A stretch of DNA of 13,572 bases, from contig CAJOOE010000063.1 of assembly GCA_905236145.1 (NCBI GenBank), forward strand, positions 1-13,572, given 5' to 3'. Shown here piece after piece: positions 6,401 through 12,930 of the stretch (position 1 is the first letter of the stretch; every line of letters begins with the position of its first letter). A model generated the notes under the pieces. It had not been told where the DNA came from. It worked only from the letters and a program-made list of their open reading frames with translations, and searched no databases. Source of the DNA: an uncultured Selenomonadaceae bacterium (GTDB taxonomy: Bacteria; Bacillota; Negativicutes; Selenomonadales; Selenomonadaceae). Made by a program: the position numbers and the translations under genes.

Positions 6401-6661
6401 TCAGCCGGCTTTGTTCAATGCCGCATCAATCGCGATTGCAAGCTGATCCGCACAACTCGTCCCGCGACCGCCGCAGGGATTTCCACGCAAAATATCGGCA
6501 ATTTCCTTTGCGTCTTTGCCTTCGACCAGTTTTGCTATTGCGGGAAGATTTCCCGGACAACCGCCGACAAATTTTACATTGTGCAGACGGTTTTCGTCGT
6601 CCAAATCAAAAAACAGTTGCTTGGAGCAAACTCTCTGCGGCTCATATTCAAAACTTTTCAT
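6401..6661 (-). CDS. TSCPD domain protein, TIGR03905 family
   Basis: A small protein of 86 residues, the usual length for this family. Four cysteines (12, 35, 63 and 70) occur in VCSKQ, GGCPGN, NPCGGRG and TSCADQL, the last being the TSCPD-like motif. Related domains close some vitamin B12-dependent ribonucleotide reductases; the short free-standing form has no established role. The paired cysteines could bind a metal or be redox active, which is inference. GAGGAGG lies about ten bases before the ATG. It is the first gene of a two-gene unit with the DUF815 ATPase, having its own promoter. Confidence 0.88.
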   Translation of the reverse strand: MKSFEYEPQRVCSKQLFFDLDDENRLHNVKFVGGCPGNLPAIAKLVEGKDAKEIADILRGNPCGGRGTSCADQLAIAIDAALNKAG

Positions 6662-6724
6662 TTGTGAAAAACCTCCTCAAAAAAAATACACATTCGCTTT
6701 TCCCGGACAACGCCGGATTTCTGC

Positions 6725-6753
6725 ATTATACGAAAAAAATTCTTTAATCTCAA
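6725..6753 (-). promoter_or_regulatory. Probable promoter of the TSCPD-DUF815 operon
   Basis: On the minus strand TTGAGA (6753-6748) and a perfect TATAAT (6730-6725) are 17 bases apart, with a start near 6718 and a leader of about 57 bases. The -35 box covers the stop codon of the upstream methyltransferase gene. Confidence 0.65.
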
Positions 6754-7508
6754 CAAAATTTTTGCCGTGCCGCCTCGGAAATGATTATGGCGACGGCGGC
6801 GGCAACGTTCAAACTTTCCGCTTTCCCGGTCATCGGTATGAAAATTTTTTTTGTGCGTTCGGCAATTTCTTCGGATATTCCGTTCGCCTCGTTGCCGAAA
6901 ACAAAGACGGATTTTTTTGTAAAATCGCGTGTAAAATAAATTTCCGAAGTTTTGTCGAGGGTTGTCGAAAAAATTTCAATCCCGGAAAAATCCGGCGACG
7001 ACAAAAATTCTTTCCTTGTCATTTGAACGGTCGGCAAATTGAAAATCGCACCCATCGACGACCGGACAACTTTGGGATTGTAAATATCCGCAGACCCTTC
7101 CAAAAGAATCATTCCGCAGTCGAAGGCCTCAGCCGTCCGCAAAATTGTCCCGACGTTTCCGGGATCTTGTATTCCGTCCGAAACGACAACGGAAGATTTT
7201 TTCAATACTTCCGACGGCGAATATTTTTTCTGTTCGACGGCAAGCAAAATGCCCTGCGGCGTTTCGGTGTCGGAAATTTTTGAAAAGGCGGCGGGTGAAA
7301 TTTCCGCAAGCGGTGCAATTTTCTTCAGGCGTTCGATCAGAGATTTTGCACGGGGATTTTCCGAAAAATCTCCGGTAAAAAATCCGAATCGAATTTTTGA
7401 AGATTCCGCCGCAACTTCACAAAGCCGCAAGCCTTCCGCCAAAAACAAGCCGGTTTCCGCACGATATTTTTTTTGCTTTAATTTTCCCGCAAGTTTTATT
7501 TTTTCCAT
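6750..7508 (-). CDS. TrmH/SpoU family RNA 2'-O-methyltransferase
   Basis: A 252-residue cytoplasmic enzyme using S-adenosylmethionine to methylate a ribose 2'-OH in tRNA or rRNA. The N-terminal substrate-binding domain (about 1-95) starts KIKLAGKLKQKKYRAETGLFLAEG and ends with TPQGILLAV. The catalytic SPOUT domain carries motif 1 DPGNVGTILRTA (Asn118, Arg124), motif 2 FGNEANGIS (204-212) and motif 3 IPMTGKAESLNVAAA (224-238), where the cofactor-binding knot forms. It matches the YsgA/RlmB-like group, often found near pheS or rplT in Bacillota; that context is absent here. The target nucleotide cannot be told. A weak purine-rich site GGAAGGCGG precedes the ATG. It follows the acetyltransferase gene by 30 bases with no terminator, so it is probably the last gene of the pot transcript. 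Confidence 0.92.
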   Translation of the reverse strand: MEKIKLAGKLKQKKYRAETGLFLAEGLRLCEVAAESSKIRFGFFTGDFSENPRAKSLIERLKKIAPLAEISPAAFSKISDTETPQGILLAVEQKKYSPSEVLKKSSVVVSDGIQDPGNVGTILRTAEAFDCGMILLEGSADIYNPKVVRSSMGAIFNLPTVQMTRKEFLSSPDFSGIEIFSTTLDKTSEIYFTRDFTKKSVFVFGNEANGISEEIAERTKKIFIPMTGKAESLNVAAAVAIIISEAARQKFC

Positions 7509-7538
7509 TTTCCGCCTTCCCGCCTTTCCGGCTTTTAT

Positions 7539-8600
7539 TTATAAATCGGTCGGCGGCTCTCCGGGAAAAATTTTTTCGTCCAATGCCGAGAGAATTTTAA
7601 CGCCGCTGCCGAATACAAAATCGAAACATTGACTTGAAACCGGTTCGCGATTCATTATGAGATGCGTCGCGTTTTTAAGTGCGGAAAGGGAATTAACCGG
7701 ACTCACTATCATTGAGCATGAGGAATTTTTTGCAAGCGACCCGGCAAAATCTTTCAATTCTTCAAAATCCGTCGGCAAAGTTTCCGGACCGGAGAAAAAA
7801 ATCAGAACGGCATTTTGCAAATCAGATTTGAAAAAACCGTTTACCACTCGCCGCCACAAAGGCATCAACGCCCGAAAATCCGAATTGTAAACATAAACTT
7901 CCCGCTTTTCCGCCCGCAATTTTTTCACATACCGACCGAGATCGTCCTCAGGGACAATTTCAAGCTCCGGGCTGTAATGCATTTCCAAAAATTTATCTGC
8001 GTCAGCCATATATTTTGCATTTTCAAAAATTTTATCGACTTCCCAATTCCACCATTTCACGGCTTGCATTTTCCGTATATTTTCTTCGCTCAAACGATAT
8101 TTGATAACTTTTGCCGGATTGCCGACGGCTATCGCGTAAGGCGGAATTTCCTTTGCGACAACCGACCCGGCTCCGATAACCGCTCCGTTCCCGATTTTCG
8201 ACCCGGACAAAATCACCGCCCCGCGTCCGATCCAAACGTCACTGCCGATTAAAATTTGATAATGATTCTCTTCCGGGACGCGGCGGGTAAATCCGGTGAA
8301 ATCATAAATGCCCCCCCCCCTGTGGACATTTATAACTCTTTTAAATTCGCTGTCCCCATCGAAGGGAAAAGTCGTTGCAGAATTTTTGCAGATGTGATTC
8401 ATACCCATGAGAAAAATTATTTGCCAACTCATTGAAGTGAAACGTCCGACGGAAATATGTCTCCGCTTTCCCGCAAATTCCAAACTCCCGCCGCCAATGT
8501 ATGAACACGTCCCGAAAGTTGCAAAATTTACGTTTTCTCCGTCAAATTCTTTGAAATATTGCCTGTCAAAAAATCCGAAATCCCTTGTTCCCCAATACAC
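7539..8600 (-). CDS. Hexapeptide-repeat acyltransferase with C-terminal extension, carrying a poly-G tract
   Basis: A 353-residue protein. The N-terminal half (about 22-170) is a left-handed beta-helix acyltransferase of the CatB/xenobiotic type. It has likely catalytic His69 in MGMNH, hexapeptide turns IGSDVWIGRGAVILSGSKIGNGAVIGAGSVV (118-148, quoted in part) and the closing VGNPAKVIKYR (159-169). Such enzymes move acetyl from acetyl-CoA to sugars or antibiotics; a surface-glycan role is inferred. Residues 205-353 form a separate region that I do not recognise. Codons 94-97 (Arg-Gly-Gly-Gly) are read through ten consecutive G, so a change of one base would frameshift it. It starts at GTG 8600, ten bases after GGGGAG in repeat copy A; no in-frame ATG is near. 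An out-of-frame ATG at 8607 could compete for ribosomes. Confidence 0.85.
   Translation of the reverse strand: MYWGTRDFGFFDRQYFKEFDGENVNFATFGTCSYIGGGSLEFAGKRRHISVGRFTSMSWQIIFLMGMNHICKNSATTFPFDGDSEFKRVINVHRGGGIYDFTGFTRRVPEENHYQILIGSDVWIGRGAVILSGSKIGNGAVIGAGSVVAKEIPPYAIAVGNPAKVIKYRLSEENIRKMQAVKWWNWEVDKIFENAKYMADADKFLEMHYSPELEIVPEDDLGRYVKKLRAEKREVYVYNSDFRALMPLWRRVVNGFFKSDLQNAVLIFFSGPETLPTDFEELKDFAGSLAKNSSCSMIVSPVNSLSALKNATHLIMNREPVSSQCFDFVFGSGVKILSALDEKIFPGEPPTDL
8311..8320 (-). repeat. Homopolymer of ten G (coding strand) inside the acyltransferase gene
   Basis: Ten consecutive C on the plus strand read as G on the coding strand, within codons AGG GGG GGG GGC. The present length keeps the frame open. 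No other G or C run of this length was seen in the window, and the surroundings are AT-leaning, so chance is an unlikely explanation. A sequencing or assembly error in the run length cannot be excluded. Confidence 0.9.
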
Positions 8601-8601
8601 T

Positions 8602-8649
8602 TTTCATAATCTCCCCAAAAAAATTTTTATTCGACTTTTACCTGCATCC
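8602..8649 (-). repeat. Direct repeat copy A, potD 3'-end remnant plus ribosome binding site
   Basis: These 48 bases match 9063-9112 completely except for a missing two-base CT. On the minus strand it holds the last six codons of potD (MQVKVE) and stop, AAATTTTTTT, GGGGAG and ATGAAA. Here it sits after the hicB stop, so the potD tail is a non-functional remnant, and the GGGGAG serves the acyltransferase gene. Confidence 0.95.
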
Positions 8650-8669
8650 GGAAATTTTTCCGAAACGAT

Positions 8670-9068
8670 TTAAGCCACGCCCAAATAATTTTTCAATGAT
8701 TCTTGCAAAAATCCGGAATAATTGATTTTTTTCTTTCTTGCCAAAATATCAAGCCAAACCGGAATTTTCACAACCTTATTTGTCGATTTGTTTTTCATCT
8801 TTTCGCGGAAAGGTGACATCTCCACTTCAATCAAAGCAATCATTTCATCTTTGACAATTTTTATTTTCTCCGGGCTTGTCGGTGCAGGAATTTCTTCTCC
8901 GTCCTCCTCCATACCGAATATATGAAGTTGCAAAGCCTCTCTTGCGTTTTTAAAAGCGTTTTCAAATGTATCGGCACACGGCAGACAGCCGGGCAAGTCC
9001 GGAAAATATATCGAAATCCCTTCCGGTGATTTTTGGAATACTGCGGGAAATATGTAAACGTCTTTCAT
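8670..9068 (-). CDS. hicB: Orphan HicB-type antitoxin
   Basis: A 132-residue protein. The N-terminal HicB fold (about 1-62) starts MKDVYIFPAVFQ and has the family signature YFPDLPGC (21-28), followed by TFENAFKNAREALQLHI, in which a helix packs against the sheet. The C-terminal segment (about 98-130) KIPVWLDILARKKKINYSGFLQESLKNYL is the usual DNA-binding part, able to act as operator-binding repressor. HicB normally neutralises HicA, an mRNA-cleaving toxin of about 60 residues encoded next to it. No hicA is present: the flanking spaces (69 and 21 bases) are too small. The gene lies between potD and the acyltransferase gene, bracketed by direct repeats, and starts at the ATG inside repeat copy B with GGGGAG five bases upstream. 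It may be a transferred or solitary regulator. Confidence 0.85.
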   Translation of the reverse strand: MKDVYIFPAVFQKSPEGISIYFPDLPGCLPCADTFENAFKNAREALQLHIFGMEEDGEEIPAPTSPEKIKIVKDEMIALIEVEMSPFREKMKNKSTNKVVKIPVWLDILARKKKINYSGFLQESLKNYLGVA

Positions 9069-9112
9069 AATCTCTCCCCAAAAAAATTTTTATTCGACTT
9101 TTACCTGCATCC
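9063..9112 (-). repeat. Direct repeat copy B, functional potD 3' end and hicB start
   Basis: These 50 bases include the true last codons and stop of potD, an A/T stretch, GGGGAGAG and the ATGAAA of hicB. Compared with copy A at 8602-8649, it has two extra bases (AG on the coding strand) between the Shine-Dalgarno core and the ATG. Together the copies enclose a module of about 410 bases holding hicB. Confidence 0.95.
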
Positions 9113-10157
9113 ATAAATTGTTGTAATACCTGTCCATACTGTTGCCGAGGTATTTGTAAGTTTCCTGCCCGTCGTAAATCCGATGATCCGGAAACGCAAT
9201 CGGCGACTCCCGGATTTCTTCGTCCTCTTCCAATTCTTGAACGGCGATATTCGGAGTGGAGTAGCCCAAATAATCAAAATTTATCACGGCAATATCCGGA
9301 CGGCACATAAAATCTATGAATTTGTGGGCGTTCTCGATATTTTCCGCGTCGCGTGTAATTACCCAAGAATCAATCCAAAAATTTGTACCTTCACGCGGGA
9401 CGACAAAATCATAATTCGGATTTGCCAGCATAATTTGCAGAGCCTCTCCGGAAAAAACAACTCCCATAATCGCCTCGCCGGAAATCAATTTGTCTTTGAC
9501 TTCATCGACAACGTAAGCTTGGACAAGCGGTTTTTGTTTAATCAGCATATCGCGGGCAATATTTAAAGTTTGCTTGTCTGTTTCGTTCATACTCTTGCCC
9601 AGAATTTTCAGCGGCACCATGAGAGCGTCACGGGCAGAGTCCTGCATTAAAATTTCGTCGTTATATTTTTCGTCCCAGAGGACAGTCCAGCTGTCCGGAA
9701 TTTCGTCAACTCTCGTCGTGTCGTACATAATTCCGACAGTTCCCCAGCAGTAAGGCACGGCGAATTGATTTTCCGGATCGAAACTTTGAGCCTGCCGGAA
9801 AAAATCTTCGCCTATATTTTCCGTTGCGTTCGGGAGAAGATTAAAATTTAAAGGTTGCAAAAGGTTGTTCGCGATCATTTTCTGCACCATGTAATCCGAA
9901 GGACAAATTACATCGTAATGCACCGCCCCTTCCGCGACTCTCGGATACATTGTTTCATTCGTGTCAAATTCGTCCAAAATTACATGGATACCGGTTTCCT
10001 CTTCAAATTTATCCAAAACTTCGGGATCAAGATAATCGCCCCAGCTGTAAACATAAACGACGTTATCCGATTCTTCTTCTTCGGCAGAGGACATACAGCC
10101 GGTTAAAGTCAACGCGAAAATCAAAATGCAGGCGGCAAAAATTTTTTTACTTTTCAC
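9090..10157 (-). CDS. potD: Spermidine/putrescine-binding lipoprotein PotD
   Basis: A 355-residue substrate-binding protein for polyamine uptake. A lipoprotein signal ends in LTLTGC, so Cys21 would be lipidated and anchor it outside the membrane. The mature part shows family features: VYVYSWGDYLDPEVLDKFEEETG near the start, NETMYPRVAEG, YDVICPSDYMVQKM and FWIDSWVI, in which the Trp and Asp match polyamine-contacting residues of E. coli PotD. E. coli PotD is 348 residues. The start is the GTG at 10157, nine bases after AAGGAGG, rather than the upstream in-frame ATG-like start that would add eight polar residues before the signal peptide. It begins one base after the potC stop. Its 3' end is duplicated beyond hicB. 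Putrescine versus spermidine preference cannot be decided. Confidence 0.93.
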   Translation of the reverse strand: MKSKKIFAACILIFALTLTGCMSSAEEEESDNVVYVYSWGDYLDPEVLDKFEEETGIHVILDEFDTNETMYPRVAEGAVHYDVICPSDYMVQKMIANNLLQPLNFNLLPNATENIGEDFFRQAQSFDPENQFAVPYCWGTVGIMYDTTRVDEIPDSWTVLWDEKYNDEILMQDSARDALMVPLKILGKSMNETDKQTLNIARDMLIKQKPLVQAYVVDEVKDKLISGEAIMGVVFSGEALQIMLANPNYDFVVPREGTNFWIDSWVITRDAENIENAHKFIDFMCRPDIAVINFDYLGYSTPNIAVQELEEDEEIRESPIAFPDHRIYDGQETYKYLGNSMDRYYNNLWMQVKVE

Positions 10158-10158
10158 C

Positions 10159-10941
10159 TCAAAACACCTCCTTGTCGGCAAGATGTTTTCGCGTCATCGC
10201 AAAGAGTACGACGAAAATCAATACAAAGAAAAATACCAAAGTCGAAAGGGCATACATTTCCGGATGTATTCCCAATTTCAATTCCGAATAAATTTCCGTC
10301 GGCAAAGTGTCAACGCCGGCACCTTTCGTAAAATAAGTTATTATGAAATCGTCCGCCGACATCGTGAAGGCAAGCAAAAATCCGGCAAAGATACTCGGAC
10401 GCATTTCCGGCAAAATTACTTTCGTAAACGCTTGAAAGGGCGACGCTCCCAAGTCCAAAGCCGCCTCGTAAAAACTTTTGTCAAGAGATACAAGCTGCGG
10501 CATTATACAGAGCATTACATAGGGAATATTAAAAACAATGTGTGCAATCAAAATGGTTTCGTAGCCCAAACGCAACCCGGCTCCGATAAAAAGGAGCATA
10601 AGAGAAATTCCGGTGACAATGTCGGCATTTAAAATCGGAATGTTTGCCACGCTCATAAACACGGCCCGCCTTTTTTTTCCGAACTCCCGCAAGGCAATAC
10701 AAGTTATCAAAGCAAAAATCGTTGCGATCAACGCCGAAAAAAATCCGATTGAAACGGTATTGCTCAGAGCTTCGAAAATGTTTTCGTTCTCGAAAAGCGA
10801 TTCATACCATTTAAAAGTAAATCCCGTCCAATGACCGCGATACCGACTTTCATTAAAAGATTGAGCGATTAAAATTCCTATCGGAGCATAGAGGAAAAGA
10901 AAAATTGCGGCAAGGTAAATCATTTTCAAGCGGTTAATCAT
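10159..10941 (-). CDS. potC: Polyamine ABC transporter permease PotC
   Basis: A 260-residue inner-membrane permease with about six hydrophobic segments, the first at about 7-27. The cytoplasmic EAA loop EAALDLGASPFQAFTKVILPEMRP, which docks onto the ATPase, is conserved. FAGFLLAFTMSADDFIITYF is typical of PotC, with the Asp pair in the transmembrane region. The C-terminus contains AMTRKHLADKEVF, whose codons supply the ribosome binding site of potD. The start overlaps the potB stop as ATGA, indicating translational coupling. It pairs with PotB to form the membrane channel. Length matches E. coli PotC (264 residues). Confidence 0.94.
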   Translation of the reverse strand: MINRLKMIYLAAIFLFLYAPIGILIAQSFNESRYRGHWTGFTFKWYESLFENENIFEALSNTVSIGFFSALIATIFALITCIALREFGKKRRAVFMSVANIPILNADIVTGISLMLLFIGAGLRLGYETILIAHIVFNIPYVMLCIMPQLVSLDKSFYEAALDLGASPFQAFTKVILPEMRPSIFAGFLLAFTMSADDFIITYFTKGAGVDTLPTEIYSELKLGIHPEMYALSTLVFFFVLIFVVLFAMTRKHLADKEVF

Positions 10942-11768
10942 TTTTCTTCAACCTCCTCATGCGAAGTGTCGAAAAATGCGGTGACCGCCATATTTACGAC
11001 AATGAAAATCATTAAAATCATTGAAAGCCCGGCTCCCCAATGCCAATTATATCCGGCGACAAATTCCTGCTCGATCACGTTTCCTATCAAAAGAAGTTTG
11101 CCGCCGCCCAGAAGAGCCGAAATTACAAAAGTCGTCAACGCCGGAATAAATACCATCGTTATCCCGCTGACCGCTCCCGGTAAACTCAAGGGCAAAATTA
11201 CTTTCCAAAAAGTCTGCATATAGCTCGCTCCCAAATCCCTCGCCGCCTCAATTATCCTCTTGTCGATTTTTGAAAGTGAAACGTACAGCGGCAAGACCAT
11301 GTAAGGCAGGAAGTTGTAAACCATACCGATTATTATTGCGGTCGGCGTATTGATTAAATTTGCGTCCGGCAGCGAAAAATATCTGAGCATTTGATTTAAA
11401 ATTCCGTTCTTCTCCAAAATCGTCTGCCAAGCCATTGTAAGCAAAAGGGAGTTCATCCACAGCGGCAAAATAAAGAGAAGTGACACAATCGTGCTTAAAT
11501 CCCTCGCCTTGTCCGTCAAAATAAGGCAGAGCGGATAAGCCAAAATCAGACAAATTATCGTGCTTGCAAGTGCAAGGGCGACAGAAAGCATCAACGCTTT
11601 AAAATACGGTCGGTCAAATGCAAGAGTAAAATTTTCAAGCGTGAAAAATCCGCTCTCGTCTGTAAAAGCGTACCAAGCCATACAAAAGAGCGGGACAAAG
11701 ATAAAAATTCCCGCCCAAAGACAGAAGGGAGTCATAAACAAATTTCTCATTCCCGCAGTTCTAAACAT
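10938..11768 (-). CDS. potB: Polyamine ABC transporter permease PotB
   Basis: A 276-residue inner-membrane permease with about six hydrophobic segments, the first at about 9-33. The EAA loop EAARDLGASYMQTFWKVILPLSLPG, for ATPase contact, lies at about two thirds of the length. FIPALTTFVISALLGGGKLLLIGNVIEQEF is a characteristic PotB stretch. E. coli PotB is 275 residues, so it is complete. It begins within the end of potA (8-base overlap) with GAGGAGG nine bases before the ATG, and it overlaps potC by four bases. With PotC it forms the transmembrane pathway for polyamines. Confidence 0.94.
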   Translation of the reverse strand: MFRTAGMRNLFMTPFCLWAGIFIFVPLFCMAWYAFTDESGFFTLENFTLAFDRPYFKALMLSVALALASTIICLILAYPLCLILTDKARDLSTIVSLLFILPLWMNSLLLTMAWQTILEKNGILNQMLRYFSLPDANLINTPTAIIIGMVYNFLPYMVLPLYVSLSKIDKRIIEAARDLGASYMQTFWKVILPLSLPGAVSGITMVFIPALTTFVISALLGGGKLLLIGNVIEQEFVAGYNWHWGAGLSMILMIFIVVNMAVTAFFDTSHEEVEEK

Positions 11769-12831
11769 CTTGAGCCGCCTCCTCGTCCTCCGATTGAGGT
11801 TTGCTCATAATCTGGATATTGTACGGGTCGAACGTTATGCTGACTTCTTCGCCGACTTCCCGCCCGTGAATTGACTGCACCAGCCACTCGAAACCGTCCG
11901 CTTCAACGATAATATCGTAAGACATTCCCCAAAAAACAACTTTCTTTACAATGCCGTTGAAAGAATCTTCCGAAGGTTCACCCAACGTAATATCTTCCGG
12001 GCGAATTTGAACATCGACCGGACATTCCGGAGGGAATCCGGTATCTTCGCAGGCGTGTTCGCGACCGAAAATTTTTACAAGTTTATCGCGAACCATAATG
12101 CCGTCAATTATGTTGCTGTCGCCGATAAAGTCCGCGACGAAGGCATTTTCCGGCTCGTTGTAAACCTGCTCCGGCGTTCCGATCTGCTGAATGTAACCTT
12201 GATTCATTACAACAATTCTGTCGGACATTGACAGAGCCTCTTCCTGGTCGTGAGTGACGAATACAAAAGTTATCCCGGTCTCGCGGTTTATTCTGACAAG
12301 TTCGCTTCTCATGTTCCGGCGAAGTTTCAAATCCAATGCACTCAAAGGTTCGTCAAGCAAAAGAATTTTCGGCTCGTTGACTATTGCACGGGCTATCGCT
12401 ATTCTCTGCTGCTGACCGCCGCTCAATTTCGTCACGTCGTATTTTTCGGAGCCTTCCAAGTTTACAAGTTTCAAAGCGTAATTTATTTTACTGCGAATAT
12501 ATCCCTCGTCCTTGCCGGCTATCCTCAAGCCGAAGGCAATATTTTCTTCAACGTTCATGTGGGAGAAAAGAGAATACTTTTGAAAAACCGTGTTAATCGG
12601 TCGTCTGTTCGGCGGGAGTTCGGTAATGTCCCTGCCGTTGAAAATTACCCGCCCGGAGTCCGGTCGTTCAAAACCGCCGATAATCCGGAGCATGGTGGTC
12701 TTGCCGCAGCCGGACGGCCCCAAGAGCGTGATAAATTCGCTCTCGTAAATCGTCAATTCGACTTCGTCCAGCACCGTCAATTTTCCGAAAGACTTTGCAA
12801 TATTTTCCAAACGTATCGTTTCCCTTTTCAT
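11761..12831 (-). CDS. potA: Polyamine ABC transporter ATPase PotA
   Basis: A 356-residue cytoplasmic ATPase that powers the PotB-PotC channel. It carries Walker A GPSGCGKT (38-45), Q-loop Gln84, signature LSGGQQQ (136-142), Walker B ILLLDE (156-161), D-loop SALD (164-167) and switch His194. After the nucleotide-binding domain, a TOBE-type regulatory region follows (about 270-345), including DVQIRPEDITLGE. The length matches E. coli PotA at 378 residues closely enough. I chose the ATG at 12831, nine bases after AAAGG, over the TTG at 12840, which sits directly against that site. It is the first gene of the potABCD operon; the promoter at 12879-12907 lies about 50 bases upstream. The acidic tail DEEAAQDV encodes the ribosome binding site of potB. 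Confidence 0.95.
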   Translation of the reverse strand: MKRETIRLENIAKSFGKLTVLDEVELTIYESEFITLLGPSGCGKTTMLRIIGGFERPDSGRVIFNGRDITELPPNRRPINTVFQKYSLFSHMNVEENIAFGLRIAGKDEGYIRSKINYALKLVNLEGSEKYDVTKLSGGQQQRIAIARAIVNEPKILLLDEPLSALDLKLRRNMRSELVRINRETGITFVFVTHDQEEALSMSDRIVVMNQGYIQQIGTPEQVYNEPENAFVADFIGDSNIIDGIMVRDKLVKIFGREHACEDTGFPPECPVDVQIRPEDITLGEPSEDSFNGIVKKVVFWGMSYDIIVEADGFEWLVQSIHGREVGEEVSITFDPYNIQIMSKPQSEDEEAAQDV

Positions 12832-12858
12832 TTCCCGCAACCTTTCCTTAAAAACAAC

Positions 12859-12901
12859 AAAAAAATTTTCCCGTTCAAATTTTATATGCCGGACGGGAAA
12901 A
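12859..12901 (-). terminator. Intrinsic terminator after the ligase gene
   Basis: On the minus strand a perfect nine-base stem (TTTTCCCGT pairing with ACGGGAAAA) encloses an 18-base loop and is followed by seven T. It lies 30 bases past the ligase stop, so it would end that transcript before potA. The long loop lowers stability. Confidence 0.6.
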
Positions 12902-12907
12902 AAGCAA
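12879..12907 (-). promoter_or_regulatory. Probable pot operon promoter, overlapping a terminator hairpin
   Basis: On the minus strand TTGCTT (12907-12902) and TAAAAT (12884-12879) are 17 bases apart, giving a start near 12872 and a leader of about 40 bases. The -10 box lies in the loop of the hairpin at 12866-12901. Both boxes are imperfect, so confidence is moderate. Confidence 0.4.
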
Positions 12908-12930
12908 ATATTTTTTTCAATCTCAAATTT

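Noticed and set aside
6703..6718. CCGG-N6-CCGG mini-hairpin in the TSCPD leader
   Set aside because: The stem is only four bases; CCGG is frequent in this sequence, so chance is likely.
8569..8607. ATG in repeat copy A as the acyltransferase start
   Set aside because: It is out of frame, stops after 13 codons and is only three bases from GGGGAG.
8602..9112. A hicA toxin gene beside hicB, or insertion-sequence ends
   Set aside because: The flanking spaces of 69 and 21 bases cannot hold hicA; no inverted terminal repeats or transposase are seen.
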